A stretch of DNA of 64,000 nucleotides, taken from the NCBI RefSeq assembly GCF_016545825.1, contig NC_052614.1, positions 45,263,212 to 45,327,211 of the forward strand, written 5' to 3'. Numbering within the stretch: position 1 is the stretch's first letter; every line of letters starts with the position of its first letter. The DNA comes from Eucalyptus grandis (Eukaryota; Streptophyta; Magnoliopsida; Myrtales; Myrtaceae). The translations under genes were made by a program, and so were the position numbers. The notes beneath the pieces are model-generated. The model did not search any database. It was not told the DNA's origin and was given only the letters and a program-made list of their open reading frames with translations. Shown one piece after another: positions 45,546 through 57,298 of the stretch.

Positions 45546-48315
45546 TGTCACGCCCGAACCTCGAGCACGCGCACATCCCACTGCGGTCGATAGAAATGCG
45601 ACTTCCCGGGACACGTCGCCGACCCATTCTTTTTTTTTAATTACACATGCGGAAGCGGATAAATAATCCCGAGACAAAACTCAATTGGGATAGAAAAGCA
45701 AGATCACATTTTCAAAACCAACCACTTACTTTTTATACATATCAAACCAGTTCATTTACAAGACTAGGCTATTTACAAAAGATCTATAGAAGATCAGTCC
45801 TCAAAAACTAAGCTGTCCTAAGATCAGCTAGACAGGTCCATTCGCCAGCTCTTCAGTCGAGATCGGCGAAGTCAAAAATCCTCTCAGCGACCCTCACTGG
45901 TCTACCAAAAAGCTCCGGAGGATCCGCCATCTAGGGACCTGAAATATTATCCCACAACCGGGATGAGACAATGTCTCAGCGAGTCCTATCCTCTAAAACT
46001 CGATTAGGAAGAAAATAAGCCCCAAGGTGCCCTAGCCACACAAAGAGGATTGAGGACTTACCTCGCCTTAGTCCATTCCTGCACATCAGTACATTTCATA
46101 ATTCAACCAAATCCGATCATTCACAATGATTCAAATCAATCATATTATCTATCTTTCCATACCGTCTATCATACCAGTCGTTAATACGACGAATGCTCTC
46201 CAAAGCTGTAATATATAGACGGTTGCTCGCTCAAGCTGTATAGATAGATAGCTCACCAAAGCTGTAACTGTTATAATAGCTCGCCAAAGCTGTAACTGAT
46301 ATAATAGCTCTTAAAAGCTGATAATTCAATAATAAACTAATCCATACTTCAAATCAATCAATCAATAAATCCCATCGATTCAAACTGGCCATACAAACCA
46401 ATCACGGTGCTAGAAGCTACACCAGGGTATTTTCAAGTTAAATACCAAAACTTCTCCAATTTTATTCAATTCCTCACTTAGGAATAATTAACCATAATCA
46501 TCATTTCCACTCAATTTCTCAATTTAACATATATTTAGCACAAACCGATCGCTTCTTTGCGATCGGTCGAAAATTCTAACGGCCGCCATCCCGGCAAAAT
46601 TTTCGAAATTATTAAATAATTAAATTTAATTCCGAAAATTAAATAATTAAATATTATATTATAATAATATAATTTAATAAAATAATATTTATAAAATTCG
46701 AAATAATTATTTAATTAAAATAATTAATTAGGGCTTAAACAAGATTACACTAATTTAAGAATACAATTAGCCCTAATTAAACATCCATTAAACTAATCAT
46801 ACAACTAAGCTAATTTACATTAAAATAATCTAATCTAACCACCTAAACCTAATTAGACTAATCTAAACACCCATTAAGCATGATTAACTTGCTAAGCGAG
46901 GTTTAGAGGATAAACTCACCGGTTTTGCGCGCCGGTGAGTTCACGGCGACCACGACACCAAGGCGGTCGATAAACCCCAAAGCGGCGACACCAACGGAGG
47001 CTGGGAAGGGCTTGAAAATGGGCCACGAAGTCTCCAAAACCTTGCTGTCTTCTGCTTCTGATCTGGACTGAACTGCAGAGAAGAAACCAGCAACTTCAAC
47101 GGCGAAAACGGGATGATCGGAGCTCCGGCGAGCGGGTGGTTGGCAACCAGCGGCTCCCGGGGGTCAAGGGGATCTTGCTGGAGGTTGGGATGGGCAAAGA
47201 AAGGGTCGGAAAGGGGCAAAACAGCAAGAAAACGCGAAACAGGCGGAGCAGGGCAGAACCAGGCGGTCCGGCGAGCGGCAGATTCTCACCGGATTTCGGG
47301 ACGACCGAAGAATCGTTCCGGAAAGCGGCGAGGTGTTCCGGTACGGGCTGGATGTCTTCTTCACGGTGATGGGTGGCTCGTTCTCTGATTCAACCGGGAA
47401 GTTAACTTTTTACTCGGATCTTTGGCGAAAGGTCGGCTGGAGCAGAAACTGGAACGAGGGGAAAACAGAGGAGGAAATGGGGTCCGATGGGCATGCGACG
47501 GTGGAGGGCTGATGCTGCTTGGTTCCTCTGGTTTTTTGCTGAGCTTCTCTCCTTCAACAACAATGGAGAAAGCCTTAGAGAAGAAGCTGCTTAAGAGTGG
47601 GGGTCTCCTTGGGCTCTCTAGAGCTCAACACTCTGCCATCTTCTCATTGGCTTTGCCCCACCATGACACCACATGACCTTAGCCACTCTCTCTCCTCCAA
47701 TCTTCCTCTACAAGCTTGGCAATAGGTGCAAAATGTGGTGTGCCATGGGAGCTACGAATTTTGGACATTCCCCCATTCAATCCATTCAATTCTCTCTTAA
47801 TTCCAATCAATTGAAGCTCAAATAAATCGGTCCATGTGTCTCGGCCTTCTCATGACATTTCCCGTCAAATGATCCAACTCGCATCCCGAAGATTCGATTC
47901 AAAACGGCCCTCCGACAATCCCGAACAAAAACGCCTTACTTTGCTTTTCCGCCAAAATCTCGGTTTGTAGAAAAATCTTCTGAATATGAGTCGACGTTCT
48001 AAAATGAATTGTGACATGCCGAACCTTCAATTTCTGAATCCGGGTTTAAAATCACGGTTAATTTCAATCTGGCGCGATTTGAGCGCGTCCTAATCTACCG
48101 GGTAGCTTTTAGGAAATTTTCAGTGCAATTGACCCGTGGTTGATTATTTTCAAACCACTACATAATCTTCGACATTAGCGACTCTCGATTGTCGTGAAAA
48201 TCTCGAGGTTTCAAAACGGACACGGGGTACCCAAAACGACGAATAATCGGTTCGGTGCCGGTCGACGAGGATATTGAAATCAGGTGGAATCACCCACACT
48301 CTAATTACATATCTA
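45546..48315 (+). mobile_element. Truncated LTR of the TGTCACGCC family
   Basis: Starts TGTCACGCCCGAACCTCGAG and aligns in order with the solo LTR at 27157-30719 up to about 48300. There the last ~250 bases and the ATGTCACA end are missing. TTTTGTTTATAATG occurs at 45534-45547 and again at 48316-48329, bounding the copy. This is longer than the 5-bp duplication of LTR integration, so deletion or repair after insertion is likely. No gag-pol. Confidence 0.7.
46196..46325. repeat. AAAGCTGTAACTG minisatellite in the truncated LTR
   Basis: Four to five imperfect ~30-bp units with GCTC(A/G)CCAAAGCTGTAACTG and ATAATA. It occupies the place taken by a different minisatellite in the sister LTR (27845-28155). 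Confidence 0.8.
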
Positions 48316-48329
48316 TTTTGTTTATAATG

Positions 48330-49165
48330 AGATTAGCGGATTTAGGATTAGGGTTTCAATATCGGAAATTAAAGATGCTAACTTACTCTCTATAACAGAG
48401 GATTTTAATCTTTCTTGAATAAATTATTAATTAAGGTACACTTCAATTTGTAAGCTAGCAGGAAGTGCTCGTCATAGTCATCGCCCTGCTATCCAGCTCA
48501 TCTCTAAGTGATAAGTGTGGATTCAATTATGTGGTGAAGTGTGATTAGTATGTGGTCCATTAGAGGGACGGGTAATGCTATTTTTTTTTTTAAGAAATTG
48601 ATTTTACATTTTGATGACCAAGTGACATGGCAGAACCCACTGATGATCTCACAAACAATTATTGAAGATCAATTTTACTATCATCAGCATTACTCTACAC
48701 AGAGTAAACTGTCGTTTTCTCTTCAACTCATCGTTTTCACATTGATGACCAAATGAACAGTTTCATTTCAATTATTTTCGACGCGTGGGGATTGCCCAAT
48801 AAGTCAACCCATCGTCTTCACTTTTTCTCTTTTTAATTTGCTCCATCTTCGCCAAACCTAGATCCGATTTGGTATTTCACCTAACGCCCTCAATCACATT
48901 TATTTATAGAAGAAGCAAGCAAGTCATCCGTAATAATTCATTCCGCTAATCGATTTGCGTTATAATTCATTCCGCTGATCATATTATTCATAAAATAAGT
49001 CATCCGTAATTATCGCTTGGTAAAGTACAAACAGTAATGCAAGAATCATGGGTGATTGGGAAATTAAAAAAAAAAAAAAAGATGCCAAAGACAAACGAGA
49101 GGGTCATAAACTAAATGTGAGAAATCTTTCCACAAAGGCCTTCAAAGACATCTCGTGAACATGGA
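48330..49165. other. No recognised gene; downstream of the intact dirigent gene
   Basis: AT-rich. TAATTCATTCCGCT(A/G)AT recurs twice near 48932 and 48963. Nothing codes convincingly. 49066-49080 is an A-run. Confidence 0.55.
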
Positions 49166-49738
49166 TCAATAATGGAAGACATAAACATTGTAATTTACGA
49201 CGGTGTCCCCGGTCTTGCGGTCCATCGTGTGCGTCTTTGCCTGTGCGTACCCGCGGGCGAACCGGAAGAGCCCGCTCCCGCCGACGATGGACATCTCCCG
49301 CACACCGGAGAACACCGCGTTCCGGCCGAGCACGCTCAGCGTGCTCCCGTTGTACTTCCCCTCAGTGAACACGTAGTTCTGCACCATGAGCAGCCCGACG
49401 TCGTTCTGCGACGACAGCGCGTAGATACCTTGGGCCCGCCCGACCTCCTTGGAGCTCATCTCGGGGCCTTCGGTCAGTGGGTCATCGATCATGACCACGG
49501 CCCCGAACCCTGTGGCCGACGAGTTGGTCATCTTGGCCTCAGCGACGCGCACGGCGGTCGGGTTGCGCCCGCTCACGATGTCGTGGAAGTAGAAGTGGAG
49601 GTGGCTCAGCTTCTCCTTCTTGAGCCCGAGCTCTTGGGGGAGGAGGCTGCGCGCGAAGGTGTGAGAGTTTGCGGCGACAAAAACGGTCGACATACAGAGG
49701 AGAGAGAAGGCTACGAGCTTTGCTATGCGAACAGCCAT
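49166..49738 (-). CDS. Dirigent protein
   Basis: 190 residues, intact and single-exon, as usual for the family. Dirigent proteins are secreted, eight-stranded beta-barrel trimers. They hold phenoxy radicals made by laccases or peroxidases and direct stereoselective coupling (lignans, gossypol-type and related products, Casparian-strip lignin). Seen: a hydrophobic signal peptide (residues 1 to about 23), then [73 protein letters not shown], and the full C-terminal strand ending VYVFHY. An NGS glycosylation site is present. I chose the Met at 49738, since upstream in-frame codons are a CT-repeat leader. The coding part is GC-rich compared with its flanks. The paralogue at 44495 is broken. The product and exact subfamily cannot be told. 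Confidence 0.93.
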   Translation of the reverse strand: MAVRIAKLVAFSLLCMSTVFVAANSHTFARSLLPQELGLKKEKLSHLHFYFHDIVSGRNPTAVRVAEAKMTNSSATGFGAVVMIDDPLTEGPEMSSKEVGRAQGIYALSSQNDVGLLMVQNYVFTEGKYNGSTLSVLGRNAVFSGVREMSIVGGSGLFRFARGYAQAKTHTMDRKTGDTVVNYNVYVFHY

Positions 49739-49740
49739 GG

Positions 49741-49741
49741 C

Positions 49742-49772
<31 letters not shown>
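49741..49772. repeat. (GA)n/(CT)n microsatellite in the dirigent 5' leader
   Basis: About 16 GA repeats directly upstream of the ATG (CT on the gene strand). CT-rich leaders are frequent in plant core promoters; a role here is inferred. The leader continues into G-rich sequence and a T-run at 49829-49848. Confidence 0.9.
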
Positions 49773-49777
<5 letters not shown>

Positions 49778-49945
49778 AGGGTTTCGTTGAGGGGAGGGTT
49801 TTACAGAGGGGGCGGGTGGGGAAAGACGGGGATTTTTTTTTTTTTTTTTGGTTAGATGGAAAGACGGGGTTTGGTGGAAGGTACTAATAATATTTTTAAA
49901 GGAGGCACTTACTTGCGGAGTAGTTAAGGGTAGGAGACCAAACAA

Positions 49946-50397
49946 GAGACGACGTGATCATATGTTATATGGTGACCCACCATTTTCGTGCGTTGGAGCG
50001 ATTCTTCGTAGGTGGTGATTAAAAATATGTCCCAAGTTTGAGCTTGAAAAGAAAATTTTTCTAATCTTAATAGATTTTCATTTACATATATTGGTAGTGT
50101 TCGTATTATAAACAGTATCGAAGAGAAGCTTTTCCTTGTGAATTCTTTTATGAGATTATTAGATTATTTCGTGAGGAATTATGAAGCAAAATATTATTTA
50201 AATTATTAGGTGTAATTAAGGACTGAGAAATATTTATAGTGTTTAAGTGAGTTTAATGTGGTTGTGATCTTCATTGTATCGCTTGATTTATGGTGAAATT
50301 CTTTGTTGCTTTCCTTGTGGACATATATCATATCGATTGAACCACATAAATTTGGTATCTGATTTATTTTATTATTCAATTGCTTGCTCCCATGACA
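49946..50397 (+). mobile_element. Decayed Copia LTR tail
   Basis: The part at about 50110-50390 has the look of a Copia LTR R/U5 region, with the phrase GAACCACATAAATTTGGTATC (50340-50360) and a TTATTTTATTATTCAATTGC end. The start of the LTR is not resolved. The upstream part (49946-50100) shows nothing. Confidence 0.5.
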
Positions 50398-50546
50398 ATT
50401 AATATCAAAGCTAGGCTTGACTAAGTTGAAGCGAATCGATGTCGGCAAAAATAGGAAAAGTGAAAATCAACAAATTTGATGGGAATGATTTTAGTTTATG
50501 GAAGATGCAAATTGAGAATTATTTGTACCATATCAATGCCAACTGA
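50398..50546 (+). pseudogene. Copia primer site remnant and truncated gag start
   Basis: AATATCAAAGCTAG (50401-50414) resembles a worn TGGTATCAGAGC primer site. At 50439-50546 a 35-residue frame with KFDGNDFSLWKMQIENYL, the classic start of Copia gag, ends at a stop. The rest of the element is missing; a LINE piece follows at once. Confidence 0.7.
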
Positions 50547-50577
50547 ATAAAAGATTAAAATTCAGCATTGCTTTATT

Positions 50578-50884
50578 GTGAACCCAATTAGGACTGCAGG
50601 AGGGCTTGTGGTGTTATGGAATGAAGTGGTATCAATTATTGTGAATTCTTTCATTTTGGAGTACGTTAATATTACATGTAGAGAAGGGCAGAGGAAGATA
50701 GTGATGATGATCACCTTTGTACATGCATCGTATACTTTCAAGAAAAGAGTCCTGTGGTGGGAGTTAAGGAGCATTAATATGCATAATACTCTACCTTGGA
50801 TTTGCTTAGGTGACTTTGATGAAGTTATTTACCATTGGAATAACATGAACCTTAACTTGACATGTGTAGGTAACTTACAAAAAA
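50578..50884 (+). pseudogene. LINE endonuclease (EEP) fragment
   Basis: The frame reads GGLVVLWNE, then VHASYTFKKRVLWWELRSI and LPWICLGDFDEVI. These are the apurinic endonuclease phrases of plant LINEs, in order and with the GDF(N/D)E metal/catalytic signature. About 100 residues survive; the N-terminus and the reverse transcriptase are gone. Confidence 0.75.
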
Positions 50885-51049
50885 CTTATTAGTAATAACT
50901 TCTAGATAAAAATTGATTTGCATGTTAATAACATGAACCTTAAGTTGTGAATTGATATGGGCTTAGAAGAACTAAGCTAAACTTATGTTTAATAATCCAT
51001 TAGCTAAATCCTAAGTGATACAACTCACTTCGAGCTAAGGTCATGACAA
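50885..51049 (+). repeat. Decayed tail of a Tat/Ogre-type LTR
   Basis: The order GATTTGCATGTTAATAACATG, TTGTGAATTGATATGGGCTTA, AATCCATTAGCTAAATCCTAAG and AAGGTCATGACA parallels the end of the solo LTR at 14015-14153, with many changes. It follows the LINE fragment without a gap, so three elements are pieced together here. Confidence 0.65.
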
Positions 51050-52245
51050 CTAATATCATATAGATTGAAAATCATAAAATCATTCACACAAAGGAGAATA
51101 AAAGTGAAAAAACATGTTGCAAAGATCCCAAAAGCTATAGAGTAAAGTTCAACATTACTTAGGAACGATGCTCCTGTCTAGATAAACAAGATCGCCATAT
51201 GGTGAAAGAGATGTCTCTACAACCGACAGATTATCAGTAATCAGTCTACCAAGACCTCTTCGATCAAAGCCAATCTCTATCAAGGCCATTATTGATAACT
51301 CAAAAGAGATTATAAAGGTAGATAGCGTAAAAACACTGAAGCAGCAGTCAAATGTGCACTGAAAACAAACCGTATTTAGTGAATAGTGAGTGGCCAAGCG
51401 GCAGGCAACCATTTCCACACCAAGAAGCTTATTCCCGCGAGAGCCAAGAATTCTCCTGCAAGAAGAGGGCACACACGTTTTAAGACAGTATCCTAATGCC
51501 AGTATTTGACAACTATCTATTCAAAAGCTAAGAGAGTTAAACCGTGCAAAGAATATACCGTTTACACTATAAGAGCTTCGATTACAGAGGACAAAGCACC
51601 TGTATGATCTCTTCATGGTTTCAATCAGTAAGTATACTTTGTAAACAGAGGCCTCTTTAGTGCAATGCATCAGCTTGTCTTCAACACGATTTCCGCCATG
51701 CCAGAAGGGAACTCATGCATTCAGTAAAACACACGATGATGTAGTAAAGACTAAATTTCCAAGGAAATTCCAGTTTACAGACACCAATTCGCAGCCTACA
51801 TATTTTCCCACTCTTCTGGCCTATTTTATATTCGGTGAATGATTTCCTTACACAGTTTCGCCAAGACCTCCCTTTTCTCTGAAGAGACAATGTACCTAGA
51901 TAGCCAGGTGAACGGGAAAGGTGGAAGGAAGCTCCCGTATCTGGATGAAATCATATTCAAACCTCTGAATGGGAAAAAGCCAGCTATTGAATGCATCATC
52001 TCTGCATTTTCTTTGAGTAATTGCTGCAAAAATATAAAACCATTTGCACTTTATATTTGTTTGTTCAAATTAATAACTCCTTTAGAAAACCAAAGGAAAT
52101 GATGACATGGTTATTGAGTCGTCGTAGGCCACTTTGGCGTCTGCTTGGCAACCACGTAGCGTCGATGCTGCTATTACAAAATGAAATAGAAAAAATAAAA
52201 CAAAGGAAAAAAAAGAAAAAAATCTTCGGCATGCTCTGCAAATAG
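51050..52245 (-). other. Unrecognised peptide-like stretches, possible exons
   Basis: Two minus-strand stretches look like real protein: 52029-51826 (phrases IAGFFPFRGLNM, YGSFLPPFPFTWLS and REVLAKLCKEI) and 51472-51155 (LGSRGNKLLGVEMVACRLAT, IGFDRRGLGRLITD, YGDLVYLDRSI). The second follows a TTGCAG acceptor and holds a short GTTTGTTTTCAG interval that may be part of an intron. They may be exons of one decayed gene. I do not recognise it. Confidence 0.4.
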
Positions 52246-55200
52246 AGGCAGGGACGCTCCGCCAGGTGAAGGTGGCCAGACCCAAGCCGGGGTCAGGCAA
52301 CGCTGGCCAGACCTACACGGAGCTTGGGCGACGGCGGTGTTCCCCATCCATCACAGAGGTACACACCCGGAGAGAGAGATACAAGGGAAGAGAAGTCCTG
52401 GTCCTCAGCTGCCCGTTGGGACGCAGGGGCAAGGGCCACGGTCTTCCCTACAGATCTAGGCAAGGGTTGCCGCCCTCGCGTCAGATCCGCCGTGGTTCTG
52501 CTGGGATTTGAACTGGTCAGAGGACGGAGTATGAGAATTTTATGCGTTCATAGCTTCACTAGTTGCCAAACCGCTGTCGATAAATAACAAAAACTAGATC
52601 ACAAGGATTAAGTAAAACAACAAGTGCTTTGTGATTTGATTTCTCTTTCTTTTCTCTGTGGTCTGTGATTCAGAGGGCACGGCTCTCAAATAGAGCCAAC
52701 GCCCAAAAAGAAAAGAGCTTGGTATGTCATGGCTCCGTGTTTCGAGAATTTTGCTGTTTCATGTTTGTGGAACCAGAGGTTTGATTTCTCTTTTCTTGAA
52801 GATTTCGTTGTTGTGCGTGTGGCATCCGAAGGCCCGGTGGGCCAATTGCCTAGACCCTGGCGGTGGCTGGGTGATATCGCCGCCCCGCCGCGTTCCTCTG
52901 CCAAGTCACCCTTACCCTGGCCTCCCCCCTCCTCTCTTTCTCACTCTTGAGGGTTTCCTTTAACTTTTTTTATTCTCTATTCCACCCAAGAAATTTTCCG
53001 AAAGAAGAACGACGGTGTGTTGTGGATGGGCAATTGGACATGTCGGCATATCAGTCAACTGTTTGACTAGAGGACCGTCTTGAACAAAAAGCTAAAAGGA
53101 CTTTGATTGAAAAATAATAATAACAATAATAATTGAGAGACGATAATATAAGTCGAAAATGTTCAGAAACCTCTTATGCCGTTAGCCCATATACAAAAAA
53201 CCTGTGTTAATCATCAATCCCATGATAATTTAGCTCACTAGTTTGGCCTGAAGGCTCCATTCCAGCTCAGAAGCAAAATCAAGTGTAAATGACAGCTGAA
53301 GGCATTGAACCTCACTGTACATTAAGATAAGAAATAAGTTGATAAAGGAAGTGGAATAAACACAACCCAACAAGCACATATATGAAAGCAGTTAGCATCT
53401 ATATTGGTATGCAATGTACTCATCATTATGCAAAAAGACCAAGATTATCCTAGCATTCAGGAAAAGTCACACACAATTTCATCATTTGGTAATCGAAACA
53501 TTCCAGGGAGGGAAGTATCAACTCCACTGGCCATAGTAACAACGTCCAAGGTAGCCAACTGCCTAAGAGCGAAGTAAATAATGAGTGACTGACTCATAAG
53601 TTGAAACTAATACGAGACATTCAAACAACTTTGATGGACTAAAAAATCAAACAGACAGAATATTATTTGCCCAAATTAACGAATAATGAAAGTAAATTCG
53701 AGGGGATAATGCCATTAAGTTCAGAAACAGAATCCTGCTTGTCAGGGAGAAACTATGGGTACCAGATGACTACTATAAACCAACTGCAGTAAATGTCCCT
53801 CGCTTTACATTTGACTCATGCAATTAAGAGGGAAAATAATTTACAATTTTTAATTGTTTTTGTTTCTTAATTAAAGGTAGAGTAATAAAGAGTACAAGAG
53901 TGAAACATCAAAAGGACTTGCTTCCGCTCCAAGAGGAATCATGTCAGGAATCACAAGTACTTACTTTCTCGTCTCATTTCACCACGAAAGGCCTTACACA
54001 TAAAGATCAAAGATAGTTTTACTGACCATGCCACGAAATGCGGAGATACCTCATCTACTTAAGATTCATCTGTAACAAAGTATGTCCAATAATTTGGATC
54101 GTGGTATAGCTCCAAGGAATCGTCCAAGTTATTTTCCAAGATTTCAAAAGTTTGTGTAAACACTTTTTAATTGTATGGTGAACTGGTTATTGTTCAGATT
54201 GCCGATCCTCAATGTAAGAGTACCCTCAGCATGTGCAAATACAGATGGGAGATTCAAGCTGTTCATCCATGACAATGTAGCTAAATCTTGAGCGTACTTC
54301 CACCGCTTATTCACTAAAATCGAAGCATCAACCAAAAACTGTAAAACCAGTTTTATTCTATCAACTACATAATATATCTGAATCATAGGAATCAAGGATG
54401 AAAGTTCTGTTTTGATCTAGCCAAGAAAAATCTTACCCTACTCTATGATGTCTAGCTAATAATGTGTTGTGTCAAGAAGTTATTATGCAAACTAAGAGAA
54501 ATTAAGACGAAAATCCAAGCCCGAAATTGTCAGTAACGCAGTAGTCTAAGCTAAAAAGTTCATAACCTTAAAAGCAGGTACTCACATGTGGTTTCAAACA
54601 TGTTCCCCACAGGTAACGAAGTTACATGAAGGTATCAAGAAAATTTTTGCACTCCTCAATGTTCCCTGCATATATATTGACTATTTGATTAGAAACAACA
54701 ATTAGGAAAGAAAAGTATAAGAGCCGTAAGATCATAATCAAGGGAGTGAAAGCAAATTGATAGCAAAGTTACATGTTCTTTATAAGAGAGCACTTGAGGG
54801 GCGTTATATCCCACCTTCCACTTAGTTCATTTATCATATCCCACCTCATTCAATTAACTAGTTCCACTCAAATACACTAATTCCTAAGCCGACATTTCCT
54901 CTACAGCCACAAATCCACCATTGCACATCATCTCAGCTATAGAAACTTTCCATCAGATGTTGATATTTAACCCTCCAAATTGTCAACTAGGGTGCCACCG
55001 TGGCATTTAATCGTGATTTAAGTGCCATATCAGCAGTATTTTTAACAAAAGGATCAATATGAACAATCGAACACTTTTACAAGAGATCAGGATCTATTCG
55101 TGCCTTTATCCCTCTTTTTCTACCATAAACTTTCAATCTTAAGTCACTTTTTTGTTTGTTACGAGATTTGAGTTTAACCTCTTTAACTTCAACTCCGAGT

Positions 55201-55590
55201 TTGTCATGACCGTGCTAAGTTAGTTATGACAATCCTCTGCTTTAGTTCAATTTGATCATAACATTAAATTGGTTAATGACATATGCTTCGGTGACATGTT
55301 TGGTGCAGGTTTCTTTTGTTACATTTTCCTCTAATGTTGTCACTTGGCGGAGACACGTTTTTGTCTACTCATTTAATATTATTTAATATTAATATGATGA
55401 AGCTTGACGAATTCTCTTTAAAAAATCATGGCATTTCTTCATTTGTGTAAATCACAATTAATTTAGCCAAAGAAAAGAAAAGAAAATAGAAGAAAAATTG
55501 ACAGTTGTTGGGTGGAGAAAGTGTCTACGTTAACTTCTCATAAGGCACTGCGCACCGCCACGCATTTATTTAATTAAACTAGATAAGATA
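52246..55590. other. No recognised gene (3.3 kb)
   Basis: 52246-52970 is mixed to GC-rich, with GGCCAGACC and GGGTCAGGCAACGCTGGCC-like repeats but no motif. 52971-55590 is AT-rich. A short minus-strand frame at 54144-54395 has no known domain. It could include introns of the gene hinted at 51155-52029. I see nothing I can support. Confidence 0.5.
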
Positions 55591-55659
55591 ATGGCAAGAA
55601 GTGAGAGTTATAATTGGACAATACTCGAAAACCAGAGAAGGCAGAGAGGACTTAGCTTC

Positions 55660-55812
55660 GGTTTAGCTACTGGAATTGCAGGAAGCGCAGCTGATTCTTC
55701 CTTAGCAGCAGGCCGGGAACCTCCATCACCGGACCACCGCCACCCGCTGGCCGTTCAGGAGCTCCTTCACCACAATCGACACGAGCCGGCCGAGCATATG
55801 GTGCCTCGCGTC
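55660..55812 (-). pseudogene. 60S ribosomal protein L13a fragment
   Basis: Minus strand from 55812: [19 protein letters not shown], then NGQRVAVVR, then a TGA at 55728-55726. A shifted frame continues as EVPGLLLRKNQLRFLQF. These match the N-terminal region of the cytosolic ribosomal protein L13a (uL13), with several substitutions. No start codon, and the remainder is absent. It abuts an LRR fragment with no gap. Confidence 0.75.
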
Positions 55813-56040
55813 CAGTTCGTGCAGTTGGACCCCAACCAAGCGGACAAGCTCTGGCTCGGGCCCTGCGCGCAAGACCCAAACAGCAAAAGCGCGGCGTCGT
55901 TTCGTAAGTCAATGTCGAGCGACTCGCAAGGGTACAAGCTCATCAGCAGAAGTACCGAGAACGCGAGCTGGGGCACCATCGCCCTATATAGTTTCGTGGG
56001 TCGAGACGAATTTGTCTCCATTGCAAAGCATGAGCGAAAA
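55813..56040 (-). pseudogene. LRR receptor-like protein N-terminal fragment
   Basis: The minus strand gives a hydrophobic signal-peptide-like start (LAFSVLLLMSLYPCES). A leucine-rich-repeat N-terminal cap follows: [20 protein letters not shown], then [12 protein letters not shown]. This is typical of receptor-like proteins and kinases. It stops where the L13a fragment begins; no leucine-rich repeats follow. It is a gene start only. Confidence 0.65.
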
Positions 56041-56129
56041 ATGGAAGCCTGATGGGTTGACGCCGTCATGGCCGACGTTGGTCGAGATGTTCAAGCAAGG
56101 CATGTCGTCCTCTTCTTCTTCATCACCGC

Positions 56130-56575
56130 GTGGAATTTCGTGTTGCTTCTTCGAGCTTCAGCAAAACCAGCGATGGAATGAAGCCCTCCTGTTTCTTCTC
56201 CGAAGAACCCTCTCTTACGAAGCTCTCTGTCGGACGTCGCTCTCCCCCGTTTATCCCCCCCGAAGGACTCCCCTCTCTCCCGTCTTTAAACGCCTCTCTC
56301 TCTCTCTCTCCAAGGACGACGCCAGCTGCCTCTGGCCGCCCCGTACCGCACGATATTCCTCGTCGCGCTTCCTTGCGTCCTTCGGCAAGCGTCCCTCTCT
56401 CTCTCTCTCTCTTGTCCTGAAGCTAACGTCCAAGTGAGGGAAGGAGGAGGAAGAAGGAAGAGGAGAGCGGGCCGGGCTGGGTAAGAAGAAAGGTGGGCCG
56501 CGCTGGTGAAAAAGAAGAAGGAGAAACGGGCTGGGGGGGTGTTGTAGTTGGAGGGGATGGGTGGAAGTAGAAAGG
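56130..56575. other. CT-rich low-complexity DNA
   Basis: Contains (CT)n tracts at about 56290-56311 and 56394-56411 and purine-rich sequence at 56435-56545. No gene is supported. Confidence 0.6.
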
Positions 56576-57195
56576 GGACGTTCGAGCCAGAATTCTATCT
56601 CCGATTTCCCATTGTAACAAATTTGGCACGTGTGATGTATTAAGGGCAGTTCACTTTATAAGGTGTTTGGTGTTTGCTAAGACCAAAAAAATTCACAAGA
56701 GGGTTCTTCCCATCATTAAAGAAAGGCCTTCACGACAAAAACTTCAAGAAAATTGGTGCATCACATCTCACTTCAAGCCATGAGAGGATCCATTTGTTTC
56801 ATGAAAAATTTGACATTTTTTGATTTTTTTTCAATAAACTATTTTATAAAAAAAATATATTTTTATATTCAATTAAAATAAAAAATAAATTAAATATTAT
56901 TTTATGTCATTTGGAAATGAAAATCTTTTTGTTTTTAATAGACATGCACCATTCAGACACCAGTGACTTAGGCACAAGCAGGCAAGAAACTAAGCACAAA
57001 CATTGGATCTCGGGTTTGGCCCTTTGCAGGTCAAGGACTTAGGTGTCCATGCCCAATTGCCTATGTCCTCGACGAGAGGCTCGGGACCCTAGTACCTGTG
57101 ACTAAATCCTCGGAGCCCAAGCTCGAGAGCCTGAGTCCATTAAGACTGGACTTAGGACTTTGTTGTCCATGCATGGATCTTTGACAATTGATCCA
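56576..57195. repeat. Third copy of the TPS-downstream repeat (copy C)
   Basis: Starts GGACGTTCGAGCCAGAATTC as at 25390. It follows the B copy through the GGTTCTTCCCATCA region and the GTCCATGCATGGATCT region, and ends where a TGTTATGCCCC LTR stub begins. No TPS exon is attached, so the repeat has moved or been duplicated independently of the gene. Confidence 0.82.
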
Positions 57196-57298
57196 TGTTA
57201 TGCCCCAAACCTCGAGCGAGTGTATATCCCTTGATGGTCGATAAAATTTGCGACATCCCAAGATGCGTCACCATTCCTTTCATTTTATTGTACATGTG
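57196..57298 (+). mobile_element. Stub of a TGTCACGCC-family LTR
   Basis: TGTTATGCCCCAAACCTCGAG and GTCGATAAAATTTGCGACATC parallel the first 100 bases of the LTRs at 27157 and 45546. The stub is cut at 57298 by the Tat/Ogre element. Its remainder should lie beyond that element, outside the window. Confidence 0.75.

Noticed and set aside
49172..49744. Plus-strand 190-residue open frame
   Set aside because: It is the exact antisense of the intact dirigent gene, and its composition is that of a GC-rich shadow frame.
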